This document shows positions 9,105 to 18,903 of a stretch of DNA of 64,000 nt, piece by piece. Numbering within the stretch: position 1 is the stretch's first letter; each line of letters starts with the position of its first letter. A model generated the notes under the pieces. That model did no database searches, was not told the DNA's origin, and saw nothing but the letters and a program-made list of their open reading frames with translations. The DNA lies in the NCBI RefSeq assembly GCF_000236685.1, contig NC_016633.1, forward strand, positions 1,178,001 to 1,242,000. The letters are read 5' to 3'. Source of the DNA: Sphaerochaeta pleomorpha str. Grapes (GTDB lineage: Bacteria > Spirochaetota > Spirochaetia > Sphaerochaetales > Sphaerochaetaceae). The position numbers and the translations under genes are program-made.

Positions 9105-11447
9105 TTGGAACGATTATTTCTTGGCATTGAAAAGCATAATACTGCGGTTTTGCTAATCATCCTTGCAATAACACTTGCCATGGGTGCGGTTATTCCGCGT
9201 CTTCATCTCGACACTGATTATTTGAATCTGCTTCCACCGGATGCTGAACAAGAAGCTATCAAAAAAGAAATTCTCGGCAGCAGGGAAGAGTATCCAAACA
9301 ACCTCTACTTCATGATTGAGGGAAACAACATTTTCACGCCGGAGGCCCTTGGGGCTACAGAAGCGGTTGCAACACAAATTGCGGAGTTTGAGGAAATAGG
9401 AAATAGCCTCTCCCCTTTTTCTTTCTTTACCATACAAAAGAAAGGAACCCGCCTGGCAACCATTCCGTTATCACCCCATAAGGCAGGCTCACCCTGGAGT
9501 GAGGAAGAAGCCTCTGTATTCAGGCAACGAATCATAGCGGATGACATGGTACGGGGTCTGATCAGTTCCCCTGAAAGTGATGCCTTGCTGTTTTTCTTTG
9601 AAGTCAAAAACCTTAAAAATTCACAGAAAGCCTTTGACACCAAACTATCGCAAATCGTACATCAATTGGATGCCTATGGAACCGTGTACCTTATTGGGAA
9701 TCAGATATTCGAAGACAGGCTCTCTTTCTATCTCTCCCATGACCTTACCCTTCTGCTAGGTATTTGCCTGATAGTCATCCTTGTGCTTTATTACTTGTCC
9801 TTCAGGGCAAAACGTGCCGTCCTGATTCCTTTCTCCCTCTCTCTTATCGGAATTATCTGGACCCTGGGAACAATGACTTTGCTCGGGTATTCGTTGACCA
9901 TTGTCAATATCATTACCCCCTGTATGGTTCTCATACTCGGGTCTTCCTATTCAATCCATGTTATCAGCGAATACTTTCGCTCGTTTTCCCGAAACAACAA
10001 CAAGGAAACGTTCCAGCTAGAACTAGCAAAATCGTTGGGAAGAATTAACAAAACCATTATCTCAGCCTGCCTGACCACTGTCCTTGGGTTTCTCAGCCTG
10101 CTGAGTTGCCAGATTCCCGCTTTCAAGGAACTTGGCATTGCGGTTTCTTTGGGAATTTCCTATTGTGCCATTCTCTCTTTGACCTATATTCCTGCCTGGC
10201 TGAGTATCACGCCACTGCCAAAGGCAAAGCAACTGCATGTATTCAAACATGGCATTATCCCAAGATTGGTAAAAATAACCAGCCGCATAGTCGTTCGGTT
10301 CTGGTGGATATTCATTCTTTCGATGATTCTTGTTCTTGCGGGGTATGGCTATACCCGGGACAAAATCGCAGTAAAGACAGACTACATGGCCTATTACCCC
10401 TCCGATGATCAGTTAATCCACGATGCCATTGCCTTTGCAAAGAAAATGGGAGGGACAGAGCCCCATTACATTACGCTCACAGCCCCTGAGGGCGAGGCAG
10501 GGTATTTCTATCGTCCGGAAATATTGGAGAAGATTTATTCGTTCGAGACGTCTCTCGTGCAGCAGGATGAGGATATAAACCAAATATTATCCTTCAGCCA
10601 GTATGTGGCTTTCCTTAATAAAGTCTATTCTGGAAAAGAAGAAATCCCCGATAGCCCTGGACTCATTCTTATGCTTTCCCGATTGATGACTGTGATAAAA
10701 AACCAAGCGAAGAATGCTAATATAAATGCACTTATCAATGAAGATGCCACGAAGATGACTATTACGGTTCGGTATTATGATAGTGCTGAACAGAGTTGGC
10801 AAAGCATTAACAGCGTGAGGAATCTGGAACAGGCAATGAAAGCCAACAGCGCAAAGCTACCCGAGGACGTTTCTGTTCTTGACTGGGGAGTAGGGGTTGA
10901 AGGGACCCGGCTGACCAAAACGATTATCTCTGACCAACAGAAATCCATGATAATCTCGTTCCTGCTGGTATTCCTTATTGTCTGTTTTCAATTCCATTCT
11001 GTGCTCTACGGTATCTTCGCTATCATCCCCATCCTTACCGGGGTCATGGGCAACTATACAATCATGTACCTGTTGGATATTCCCTTCGATGTAGTGACCA
11101 GTATTTTTGCCTCGGTTACTGTGGGAACAGGAGTAGATAACGCCATTCACTTCCTTGTGCGTTTCAACAACCGCAAAAACAGACATCCCAATCAACCGCT
11201 GAGGGTAATCATTGAGCATACCCTCCAAGAGACAGGACGCCCGATAGTACTTACCAGCAGTTCAATCATATTGGGCATGCTTGTATTGACCCTTGCCAGC
11301 TTTGCGCCCATTCAATATTTCGGCCTTTTACTGGCAATCGCCTTGCTGACAACTACCCTTTCAACGCTCTTCACCCTACCGTCTTGCATGATTGCCTTTC
11401 ATATATGCAAACATGCAATCGAAAAAAGAAAACAGAAAGCTATTTGA
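9105..11447 (+). CDS. MMPL/RND-family transporter (paralogue 2)
   Basis: A 780-residue homologue of the transporter at 2799, with the same two-block architecture and near-identical core segments (YYLSFRAKRAV, SSYSIHVISEYF, VTVGTGVDNAIHFLVRFNN). The start is TTG 9105, preceded at 6 nt by GGGGAG. An ATG four bases earlier is in another frame and reaches a stop within ten codons. It lacks the Thr/Pro-rich insertion of paralogue 1. Its last 8 nt overlap the convergent outer-membrane protein gene. Position directly after two lipid glycosyltransferases suggests export of their product; the substrate is unknown. Confidence 0.88.
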   Translation: MERLFLGIEKHNTAVLLIILAITLAMGAVIPRLHLDTDYLNLLPPDAEQEAIKKEILGSREEYPNNLYFMIEGNNIFTPEALGATEAVATQIAEFEEIGNSLSPFSFFTIQKKGTRLATIPLSPHKAGSPWSEEEASVFRQRIIADDMVRGLISSPESDALLFFFEVKNLKNSQKAFDTKLSQIVHQLDAYGTVYLIGNQIFEDRLSFYLSHDLTLLLGICLIVILVLYYLSFRAKRAVLIPFSLSLIGIIWTLGTMTLLGYSLTIVNIITPCMVLILGSSYSIHVISEYFRSFSRNNNKETFQLELAKSLGRINKTIISACLTTVLGFLSLLSCQIPAFKELGIAVSLGISYCAILSLTYIPAWLSITPLPKAKQLHVFKHGIIPRLVKITSRIVVRFWWIFILSMILVLAGYGYTRDKIAVKTDYMAYYPSDDQLIHDAIAFAKKMGGTEPHYITLTAPEGEAGYFYRPEILEKIYSFETSLVQQDEDINQILSFSQYVAFLNKVYSGKEEIPDSPGLILMLSRLMTVIKNQAKNANINALINEDATKMTITVRYYDSAEQSWQSINSVRNLEQAMKANSAKLPEDVSVLDWGVGVEGTRLTKTIISDQQKSMIISFLLVFLIVCFQFHSVLYGIFAIIPILTGVMGNYTIMYLLDIPFDVVTSIFASVTVGTGVDNAIHFLVRFNNRKNRHPNQPLRVIIEHTLQETGRPIVLTSSSIILGMLVLTLASFAPIQYFGLLLAIALLTTTLSTLFTLPSCMIAFHICKHAIEKRKQKAI

Positions 11448-13230
11448 AACAGTAGCTCATCCCCATATTCAGTTGCAAATCATGAGAAAAGGTAGAATCG
11501 TTATAAACCGAAAGGAAATCAATACCCCCAGTTAGCTCCCACTTACTGGAAAGCATCTTGGAACCCGAAACTCCCAGATTGAATGCCAGGATGCTATTGC
11601 CTGACGGGGATAGGCCGTCTCTATCTTTTTCCCAAAGACTGTCCATGGTAAGAGGCCCATCTACCATAGCAAAGAGCCGTCCCTCCATTGACCAGTCGTT
11701 ATATTTCTTAAACCCGGCTACCAGGTTTCCAACAATCGAATCTCCACCGTATTGATACCCCATGTAGCTCTGGTCATAGATCACCCTATCGGGAGAAGAA
11801 AGCCAACGTCTAATTGCAACTACAAAGTTCAAGGTATCGCTTGAATCTGCATTTGATTGATTGGAGTCGCCGTCTTCACTTCTCAGATAAAGATAGGGAT
11901 CGGTATAGACTCCCTCAAGGTTTGCGTAGAACATTCCCCCAAACGCCGGACGGACTGTTTTGACCCCGAACATAAAGCCGACTGCATTGGGGTGCCTGCC
12001 GCTTGGCAGGTTCTGCTCAACGCTCCCAAAGGCATATTCATCGACAACGAGCTGAGAATAGATATTCCAGAATTGAAAAGGCGTATAATCGAGTTCAAGG
12101 GAAGCAATAGAGTTTGCATTACTCCTGATAACATAGTTATGGTAGATCATGAAGGGATTGAGCACCCGTAAATCAAGATTCCCCTCTTCACTCTGGTACA
12201 TAATCCCTTCATTAAGGGCAATGCCAAGTTTGTTGTCAAACAGTCTCCACTCAAACCGGTGGGCCATGAACATTTTCAAGCCAACCAGGGAACGCCCCTG
12301 GGAATAGCTGGAAGGAGCGGTATACAAAGTAGAAACATCGACACCTAACCCCAAAGCAGCTATGGCAGCAGCTTCGGCAGCAGTTGTCTCTTCTGAAGAA
12401 TTATCATCAATACCATTCTGGTTGCTGTCCCAGATTTCATCCGGATGGGGGAAAAACGAAGTCACAAAGGTATATTTGAAATTCTTGCCGTAGGCAGTGA
12501 ACCTGCCTTGGTTATGATATTCTACCTGCTTACCCAAAAGGAAGTTACCGGTAGTTCCGGGCCCCCAGGACAATTGGTCTCTTCCTATTTCAAATCCCCA
12601 ACCTTCACCCCCGAAAGAGGCAAAAGCTCGGTAGGGCACATTCCCATCAAGGGAAAGGGGCTCATCCTGCCAGAAGTTATAGGCATTTGTCGTGATTGCA
12701 TAGGTACCGTAGAGCGAAGAAGATCCGTTTACAGGATTCTCGAAAGCATTATATTTCTTGTTTTTCAGCTCGATATCGGAAAAGGCATAGAATTTGCCGG
12801 CAAGGGAGATTTCCAAGGGTACGGACACAAGGGGTGAACGCTTGTCGTAGTTGTAATACCAATCATTGTTTTCAGTGAAATCGGTAATGTTGGTATGGAG
12901 GTAGGACTCAAGGGCTACGGTAGCTCCTATAGAGAAGGAAGGCAGCGATGCCCCCAATTCCGTGGAAACATACTGATAGGTTGTTCTCTCATCTGCGTTG
13001 AGCTTGCTCTTTTCAATGCGGCTAAGCATTAACGAAAGCTCATCCCCACTCCAAGGTCCTGCTGTAGAAGGCAAAGAAAGGCCTTGTGAGATATACAGGT
13101 ATTCCAATGCCTCATAGAAGGGAGAATCTACAGGATAGATTTTCTGTGAATTCACTTCCCTCGCAGCAAACAAAGAAACAGTTGAAAGCAGGAACACCAA
13201 AATGCAAAAAGAAACCCTCTGCTGTTTCAT
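11440..13230 (-). CDS. Exported beta-rich outer-membrane protein, Wzi-like
   Basis: A 596-residue protein with a cleavable signal peptide (FCILVFLLSTVSLFAAREV). A short helical N-terminal segment reads YPVDSPFYEALEYLYISQGLSLPS, followed by alternating hydrophobic/aromatic strands and a C-terminus ending LNMGMSYCFK, as expected for an outer-membrane beta-barrel. The pattern (N-terminal segment, WGPGTTGNFLLG motif, barrel) resembles capsule assembly Wzi-type proteins, which hold polysaccharide at the cell surface. The related protein at 16063 has the same plan (RDWGPGLNNLLISG). Spirochete outer-membrane proteins are poorly covered by families, so the Wzi link is tentative while export and beta-barrel are fairly clear. 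Confidence 0.68.
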   Translation of the reverse strand: MKQQRVSFCILVFLLSTVSLFAAREVNSQKIYPVDSPFYEALEYLYISQGLSLPSTAGPWSGDELSLMLSRIEKSKLNADERTTYQYVSTELGASLPSFSIGATVALESYLHTNITDFTENNDWYYNYDKRSPLVSVPLEISLAGKFYAFSDIELKNKKYNAFENPVNGSSSLYGTYAITTNAYNFWQDEPLSLDGNVPYRAFASFGGEGWGFEIGRDQLSWGPGTTGNFLLGKQVEYHNQGRFTAYGKNFKYTFVTSFFPHPDEIWDSNQNGIDDNSSEETTAAEAAAIAALGLGVDVSTLYTAPSSYSQGRSLVGLKMFMAHRFEWRLFDNKLGIALNEGIMYQSEEGNLDLRVLNPFMIYHNYVIRSNANSIASLELDYTPFQFWNIYSQLVVDEYAFGSVEQNLPSGRHPNAVGFMFGVKTVRPAFGGMFYANLEGVYTDPYLYLRSEDGDSNQSNADSSDTLNFVVAIRRWLSSPDRVIYDQSYMGYQYGGDSIVGNLVAGFKKYNDWSMEGRLFAMVDGPLTMDSLWEKDRDGLSPSGNSILAFNLGVSGSKMLSSKWELTGGIDFLSVYNDSTFSHDLQLNMGMSYCFK

Positions 13231-13266
13231 TGCAAACCGCCAGAGTAAAAATTGCTCGTTACGTTC

Positions 13267-14949
13267 CTAGAAGAACAACCCCATCCCGATAGAAATCTCG
13301 AACTCAACATCATGCATGGAAATTTCATGGTCAATTGCCTTCTTTACATCTTGGAGATTTACCCCTAAAGACCCCCGTATGGGGAAACTTGGGAACTTGT
13401 CAAATATAACATAGCCCTCGGCCCCTGCGGTAGCCAAAACCAAAGGTTTTCCTACGCTATCAGGATCATTGAGCACCCCTATATCCATAAAGGGGGAAGC
13501 ATAGGTATGGGCGAAGTTCTTCAAGGTAATGAACGTCATGGAAAGGTTCATATTCAACACTGCAACATAGGTATCACTGTCTGCAGAGAGTAATTTGTTG
13601 CTATGCAAAATCCCCCTGAAATAATCAGCTAGGTTTTCATCTGAGTCGGAAGGGAGGAAAGCCTTCTTGGTATCGGAAACAAACCCTGTAAAACGGACTG
13701 AAGGATTGAAGTGTTTGGAAGCAAATAAAAACCAGGTTGCATGACCTTCGAGTTGCCAATACTGGCTGGATGCATACTCTTCTTGTGGATAGATGTCGGT
13801 GGTATAGGTTAGCGAAGCAGAGTAGCCCTTTCGGAAATTCCCTTGCCAATTGATCTTCGATCTGCTCAGGTTGGAAGAAAACAGGTAGGAATACCCGATC
13901 GGGTTCAAAGAGGGATCATAATGCAGAAATGCCCCAAGGGAAGAATAGAGTGAAAAACTCAGCGGAAGTGAAAACCCAGTACCCAGGGTTGTTCCCAGAT
14001 CTAATGAGGAGATTGTCTCATCTCCAATCGTAGCGTTCGTCTCAGCGGAGATATTAAAATCGATGGGATGGGAAAAGAGAGACAGATTGTGTTGCCTGAG
14101 GTAGGTCAACGTATAGATATTCTCTGAACTTGCCGTATAGGTTATCTGGTTAGATAAGGAATAGAGTGCCTCAGACTGGATAAAAGGACCGAGGTTGGTT
14201 ATCAATTCAAGGGTAGTGGGATTCCAGGTCTGGTAATCTGAAGACGGATTGAAGGTTGCCGAAGGATTTATGCTGAAGGGAATACCAAACAGGTGTAAAT
14301 TCTTCCAGTCAATATCGAAGGAAAAATCACCGGAGGAATCGCTATTCTTCGTATTGCTGTAATCGAAGGAGAAATCAAGAAAGGAAGAGCCGACAGGTAA
14401 TGATGAAACCGTCATTTCCAGATAATCTTCCCTGTTGTCCCAGCCACTCAGACCACCGTTACCCTGTGAAATATGCCCGACCATATACAGGTCAGCAAAA
14501 GTCCCGAATAGATTCTTATCATACAATTTCATACCGATGCGCAACCCGGTAGTATCATTGTCATATTTGGCATAGGGAAGAGGAAGCATGGTAAAAGCGT
14601 CATCTATACTGAAATGAACATCATAGTAGGCAACACCCTTCGCATAGGAGGCAAGTTGATAGGTGTAGGAAACTTCGCTGAATATTCGCTTATTGTCTAG
14701 GGTTTGTTTCTTTGCATCCAAGTTTTCAACTAAGGCCTCTATTGAAAGGAATACAGGCTCCTTTTCTGGTACTATTGCATTTCTCAGTGCAAATTCCTTG
14801 GTTTTACCTTTTACGTTGAAAGTATAGGAAGCTATAGTATAGCCAGTTACCTGGTCAGTAGAGACCAAAGCCTCTCCTGCAAAAAGGGGAGATAGAAAAA
14901 AGAGAAAAACAAGGCAAACAATACCAATTCTTATAAATCGCCTATGCAT
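13267..14949 (-). CDS. Exported beta-rich protein of unknown function
   Basis: A 560-residue protein with an N-terminal signal (IGIVCLVFLFFLSPLFAGE). A first domain of about 110 residues (ALVSTDQVTGYTIASYTFN onward) leads into a long series of Tyr/Ser/Phe-rich amphipathic strands typical of a spirochete outer-membrane barrel. It ends VEFEISIGMGLFF, a barrel-like C-terminal strand with terminal Phe. No enzyme motif is seen. It is separated by 36 nt from the Wzi-like gene downstream and has a good promoter at 15003-15031. It may assist surface glycan or lipid transport given its neighbours (inference only). Confidence 0.65.
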   Translation of the reverse strand: MHRRFIRIGIVCLVFLFFLSPLFAGEALVSTDQVTGYTIASYTFNVKGKTKEFALRNAIVPEKEPVFLSIEALVENLDAKKQTLDNKRIFSEVSYTYQLASYAKGVAYYDVHFSIDDAFTMLPLPYAKYDNDTTGLRIGMKLYDKNLFGTFADLYMVGHISQGNGGLSGWDNREDYLEMTVSSLPVGSSFLDFSFDYSNTKNSDSSGDFSFDIDWKNLHLFGIPFSINPSATFNPSSDYQTWNPTTLELITNLGPFIQSEALYSLSNQITYTASSENIYTLTYLRQHNLSLFSHPIDFNISAETNATIGDETISSLDLGTTLGTGFSLPLSFSLYSSLGAFLHYDPSLNPIGYSYLFSSNLSRSKINWQGNFRKGYSASLTYTTDIYPQEEYASSQYWQLEGHATWFLFASKHFNPSVRFTGFVSDTKKAFLPSDSDENLADYFRGILHSNKLLSADSDTYVAVLNMNLSMTFITLKNFAHTYASPFMDIGVLNDPDSVGKPLVLATAGAEGYVIFDKFPSFPIRGSLGVNLQDVKKAIDHEISMHDVEFEISIGMGLFF

Positions 14950-15002
14950 AAAACCTCTTAAAAAACTTATATAATTTTTATATGTAACTAAAGCAGGCTA
15001 GT

Positions 15003-15031
15003 AGGATAGTAGGATTCACCGGATGTGTCAA
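15003..15031 (-). promoter_or_regulatory. Promoter of the 13267-14949 gene
   Basis: Minus strand: TTGACA (15031-15026), a 17-nt spacer, TATCCT (15008-15003). The transcript would begin near 14996, giving a leader of about 46 nt with a GAGG ribosome-binding site before ATG 14949. Confidence 0.65.
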
Positions 15032-15274
15032 TTGCACGGTATTTCTTACAATACTTCAAACTAGTAAACAAAATGCAAGCCTCTTCCCCTCATCCCAATG
15101 CCATTGAAAAACCTTTTTCTTTCTATTCAAGAAACAAATGTTTCCTCTTAAAAACAAAAAGATACATTCAAAGAAACTGAGCCTATAATCAGATCTTTCA
15201 ATATGCTTCCATGTATGACAACAATACAGATTGCACATAATTACAACAAGGTAAAAGGAATTTTACATAAAGTG
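15032..15274. other. Non-coding spacer
   Basis: An AT-rich gap between the GT2 gene and the exported-protein gene. No conserved reading frame, tRNA-like fold or convincing terminator was seen. Confidence 0.5.
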
Positions 15275-16042
15275 CTATTTTTTGAGCCTGGAATATTTGA
15301 GAAGTCCATGGAATGTATAGGAAAGGAAATATCCGCATGACCGCGCTATGTCCAGATTGAGAAATTGACGATAGACAATCCATCGATCATGTGCAGCCTT
15401 CACTTTATTACCTGAGCGATTTTTCTCGTACACCCTATACTTAACCAAAGGGGAAGTATACCCAATGGCTTTGAACCCTTCCCGCAATAGAGTCAACCAG
15501 TAGACAAAATCCTCATGGGAAAACGTTCCATCCATTGCATAGAATTTACAAATTTCTGTTTTCATTACCACGGAGGAACAGAGTATAAAGTTTTCTTTGA
15601 GTAAATCAGACAACGTACAGGAATCAGGCACCAGCTTGGCCTTGCCAATCTCTGTTCCCTCTCCATTTATGAAAGAATAGGAACTATACGAGAAATCACC
15701 GAGACCTTTCTCTAAAAGCGCTATCTGGGTCTCAATCTTCTGGGGTGCCCAGAGATCATCGCTGTCAAGGAATGCACAATACAAGCCCTTTGCCTCCGCA
15801 AAGGCCTTGTTCCGGGCCTCTGCAACCCCGCCGTTTTGCGAAAGGGAGATGCATCGGACCCGTTTATCCCTGGCTGCCAACTCCTGCATGACTAAAGCAG
15901 TATTGTCAGAGGAACAGTCATCGACAATTAGGATTTCCAGATTGGAATAGGTCTGGGCAAGTGCAGATTCAACACTTTCACAAAGCGTATGTTCACAGTT
16001 GTAGGCGGGAACAATTACTGAACAAAGCATCTCGTTTTCCAT
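15275..16042 (-). CDS. Family 2 glycosyltransferase
   Basis: A 255-residue GT-A inverting glycosyltransferase, cytoplasmic face. It starts CSVIVPAYNCEHTLCESVES (GT2 nucleotide-binding strand), has ILIVDDCSSDNT and the catalytic metal motif region YCAFLDSDDLWAP. The acceptor half reads FSHEDFVYWLTLL, where the ED pair is the usual catalytic base position. The start is placed at ATG 16042 because AAGGAGG lies 7 nt upstream; a GTG 21 nt earlier overlaps the previous stop and lacks a site. It is the last gene of the minus-strand glycan operon and probably extends the repeat unit started by the WcaJ-type enzyme at 18904. Confidence 0.86.
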   Translation of the reverse strand: MENEMLCSVIVPAYNCEHTLCESVESALAQTYSNLEILIVDDCSSDNTALVMQELAARDKRVRCISLSQNGGVAEARNKAFAEAKGLYCAFLDSDDLWAPQKIETQIALLEKGLGDFSYSSYSFINGEGTEIGKAKLVPDSCTLSDLLKENFILCSSVVMKTEICKFYAMDGTFSHEDFVYWLTLLREGFKAIGYTSPLVKYRVYEKNRSGNKVKAAHDRWIVYRQFLNLDIARSCGYFLSYTFHGLLKYSRLKK

Positions 16043-16062
16043 TGCGCAGACCTCCTTGGCCA

Positions 16063-18045
16063 CTAGAAGAATATTTTGGCTCCTACTGTCAAAGCATTAT
16101 CATACACGGGGTCATTCCAAGCAGAGAAAACTGTGTTCATACCATCAGGATCACTGCTGACAATATCCCTTGCCCAAGTTGTAGTGAACCGATAGGCTGC
16201 ATTCATTTCTATTGGCATATCGGGTAGTTTTTTGTTCACTTCCAGTTGCAATGTAAGCGCATGCTCGAAGATATTTGACCAGAATGCCTTTGCCGGGTAG
16301 TCCCCGTAATGCTCATAGAACATGTACTGGGCGATATCATATCCATACTGGCCACTACGAGCCTGATACTTCACCGTAGAACAGGTAGTCCAACCTTTTT
16401 CAAAAGCCATATCGAGTTGTAGCAGGAATTCCTGGGAGTTGGGGTTGAGAGGATACCCGATGGGCTCCCCTTTGTTCACATAAGAGGACTCTGTAGTGGT
16501 CTCATATATGGAGTACTGCCCATCCTTTCTTACAATCTTGATTCGGCCATCGGAGGTAAACCTTGTACCATCTCCACTAAAGACCAAGGTTTCTTCCTCA
16601 GCGTCATGTTTTTCACCACGGACCGTCTGTACAGTGACCGAACTCGGGGAAATGGGTGTAATTGTATTTCCCCTATCTGTGGTAATAGCTTCAGACGAAA
16701 CCGCTGGAACATCAATCGTGGCTACCTTCTCCATGGTCGGATAATGCGAATAGAAGAACGGGGCAATATAGGTCCATTGGAAAGTCAAAGCAGAAAAAGA
16801 ACCTAGGGCAAGAGGGATTACCACGCCTGCTTGCATGGCCATGATATTCCTCGGGGCGGTAAGCATGGTTTTCAAGCTTCCGATATCATGCATTTCGGAC
16901 GCGGCTAAAGCCCCATAGAACCTTGCTTTTCCAGCAATGGTATAATTCACATCAAGGCCGGCTAAAACATCATCCAAATCGCCAAGGGTGTTCTGTTCGA
17001 ACATATAGACAGCCAGTGGGTTGAGATACCCTAACTCAAAACGTTTTTTCCAGACAACCGACTCATACAGGGAAAACGTAAGATTCGGCAGAAGATCAAC
17101 TTCGACCCGGTGGGAACTGATGTTGTTATCAAACCGGTAATTTGATTTATCATGCATCCAATCAGAGAAGAACGCATCACCATCAATTGTGTCGAGAGAA
17201 AAAATCCCCAAAGAGCCTGTCATCACCGAATACCTGAGCCAATGGGAAAGCTCAACCTCGGCCTCTACCCCATCGATTGTCCGCGCAGAACCTGAAATCA
17301 ACAAATTGTTTAAACCAGGACCCCAGTCTCTTCGTATGGAACCCCACCGAAGGTTTACATCTCCGCCGAGAAAGGAAGCTGAGAGTTCTGGAAACATCGA
17401 CAAGCCTGAATAGAAATCAAGTGCAGGCAGAGTAGTCAGCTGGGATCCCCCATCAAGCAATTGCATATAGAAACCTTCGCAGGGGATCGTAAATTCAGTG
17501 GGAAGGAAAACCCGGTTGTTTATCTTGTCTACCAACAATCCGAAATTCATATTCAGGGAAATAGTATCCCCAAGATCACCCTTGAGAAAAGCCAAAACGG
17601 AATTGCGGGAGTCATATTCATTGGTCCCAAGGAGGAATGTCTGTGAAGTAGTTAATTCAACCCCCATGGATGCACCGATATTTCTTTTCTCATCATACGT
17701 TCTGATAAATCCAGTAGAAAGGACTTCATCAAAGCCATGTTCTGCCTTGCCATAGGCCAGGGTAAATTCAGCGAGCAAGGCAGTAATCTCTTGGTTCTCT
17801 GCCGAAGAGATACGGTCTCCCTGTTCCTGGATTTCAGTAAGCAGTCTCATGATTTTATCTGCACTATAGGGCCTTGTTGCAACCTGCCTGTCGATCAAAC
17901 CACGTATTTCGGCCACATCGAGAAGCCGGTAGACCCTATGCCCTATGGGGACGGAGGAGTGGATAGCTGCAGAGAGAGGAGCTACAACCAATAGCACCAA
18001 AACGAAACCGAAAAGCACTTTTTTCAGAACACCTGATTTTTTCAT
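16063..18045 (-). CDS. Exported beta-barrel protein, Wzi-like
   Basis: A 660-residue protein with a signal peptide (VLFGFVLVLLVVAPLSAAIH). An N-terminal helical repeat-like region reads HRVYRLLDVAEIRGLIDRQ and YSADKIMRLLTEIQEQGD, followed by a long beta-strand-rich body and C-terminus DNALTVGAKIFF. The plan matches capsule assembly Wzi-type proteins, as does WGSIRRDWGPGLNNLLISG, which parallels the motif in the 11440 protein. It lies inside an operon with a sugar-phosphate transferase upstream and GT2 downstream, consistent with surface attachment or export of an envelope polysaccharide. The family is tentative; outer-membrane location is likely. Confidence 0.7.
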   Translation of the reverse strand: MKKSGVLKKVLFGFVLVLLVVAPLSAAIHSSVPIGHRVYRLLDVAEIRGLIDRQVATRPYSADKIMRLLTEIQEQGDRISSAENQEITALLAEFTLAYGKAEHGFDEVLSTGFIRTYDEKRNIGASMGVELTTSQTFLLGTNEYDSRNSVLAFLKGDLGDTISLNMNFGLLVDKINNRVFLPTEFTIPCEGFYMQLLDGGSQLTTLPALDFYSGLSMFPELSASFLGGDVNLRWGSIRRDWGPGLNNLLISGSARTIDGVEAEVELSHWLRYSVMTGSLGIFSLDTIDGDAFFSDWMHDKSNYRFDNNISSHRVEVDLLPNLTFSLYESVVWKKRFELGYLNPLAVYMFEQNTLGDLDDVLAGLDVNYTIAGKARFYGALAASEMHDIGSLKTMLTAPRNIMAMQAGVVIPLALGSFSALTFQWTYIAPFFYSHYPTMEKVATIDVPAVSSEAITTDRGNTITPISPSSVTVQTVRGEKHDAEEETLVFSGDGTRFTSDGRIKIVRKDGQYSIYETTTESSYVNKGEPIGYPLNPNSQEFLLQLDMAFEKGWTTCSTVKYQARSGQYGYDIAQYMFYEHYGDYPAKAFWSNIFEHALTLQLEVNKKLPDMPIEMNAAYRFTTTWARDIVSSDPDGMNTVFSAWNDPVYDNALTVGAKIFF

Positions 18046-18060
18046 TTTCCCTTGCTCCCC

Positions 18061-18885
18061 TTACTTTGTTTCTGCGTTAAGTTGTTCCCAAAACCACTGT
18101 TGCAAGGCTGTAATCCTCCGTCTGAAAGCAGATGGAAGGTCGACGACATAGCCCAATATATTAATTTCGGGGTCCTTGTCGTCGATAGTCGATAAACTGA
18201 ATATAAGCAATCCCTTGTCCAGTTGATAGGTTGCCATGGACATGGCAAGCTTATCTTTTGGAACCGCAGTAATCAGATTGAAAACCTTCAGGGTACTGAC
18301 ATTCTTTATTTCTACGAAAATCTCTTGTTCGCTATTCGTATAGATATGATGGTAACGGTTCCCGCCGAAGGTAGAATCCTTCTGGTACACATAGCTTTCG
18401 GCATGCAAGGGAAACTCGGTAACTACAGGGTCAGCAAGATGCACATTGAGGTTCTTATCATCCTCCATGTAATAGCATTTTTCAATGAGAACCTTTGGCT
18501 TATCCCCTGCCCTGTGAGAAATATAGGTAATACCGACCTGAGTCGAAAGCGCCCTGAGCTTGTTAAAAACAACCAGCTGCCTTTGGTTACTATCCAAATC
18601 CTTAAGATTATCTGGGTAGGGGATATAGCTTACCGCGGCAATGGAGAAGCTGTTTTCCTTTGCTTCTGCCTCGAAAGCCTGTTGATAGGCCTTTGAACCG
18701 ACAGGTGCCAACTGCTTCACGGTCCCCCCATTCAGCGTTTTTGCACTGATGATTTCTCCCTCGAGAAGCATTTGGAGAGTCTTCTCATCCAAATCAGGCA
18801 AAGCCGATTGCAATGTAGGCAGTGCCGTTAGGGTTGCGAGAAGACAAAACAAGAAAAAACAAATACCAAGCAATTTTTTTTGCAT
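18061..18885 (-). CDS. Exported protein of unknown function in the glycan operon
   Basis: A 274-residue protein with a signal sequence (LLGICFFLFCLLATLTALPT). No lipobox Cys follows the hydrophobic core, so it is probably periplasmic rather than a lipoprotein. The mature part is mixed alpha/beta with no motif I recognise; it ends in an amphipathic helix with Trp (FRRRITALQQWFWEQLNAETK). It is spaced 15 nt from the Wzi-like gene and 18 nt from the WcaJ-type gene, so the genes are almost certainly co-transcribed. A role in periplasmic handling of the polysaccharide is possible but unsupported by any visible motif. Confidence 0.65.
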   Translation of the reverse strand: MQKKLLGICFFLFCLLATLTALPTLQSALPDLDEKTLQMLLEGEIISAKTLNGGTVKQLAPVGSKAYQQAFEAEAKENSFSIAAVSYIPYPDNLKDLDSNQRQLVVFNKLRALSTQVGITYISHRAGDKPKVLIEKCYYMEDDKNLNVHLADPVVTEFPLHAESYVYQKDSTFGGNRYHHIYTNSEQEIFVEIKNVSTLKVFNLITAVPKDKLAMSMATYQLDKGLLIFSLSTIDDKDPEINILGYVVDLPSAFRRRITALQQWFWEQLNAETK

Positions 18886-18903
18886 GAAAACTATCTCCAG
18901 ATA

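Noticed and set aside
9101-9130. ATG start for the second MMPL gene.
   Set aside because: This ATG is in another frame and reaches a stop within ten codons; the TTG at 9105 with GGGGAG keeps the frame and matches the paralogue length.
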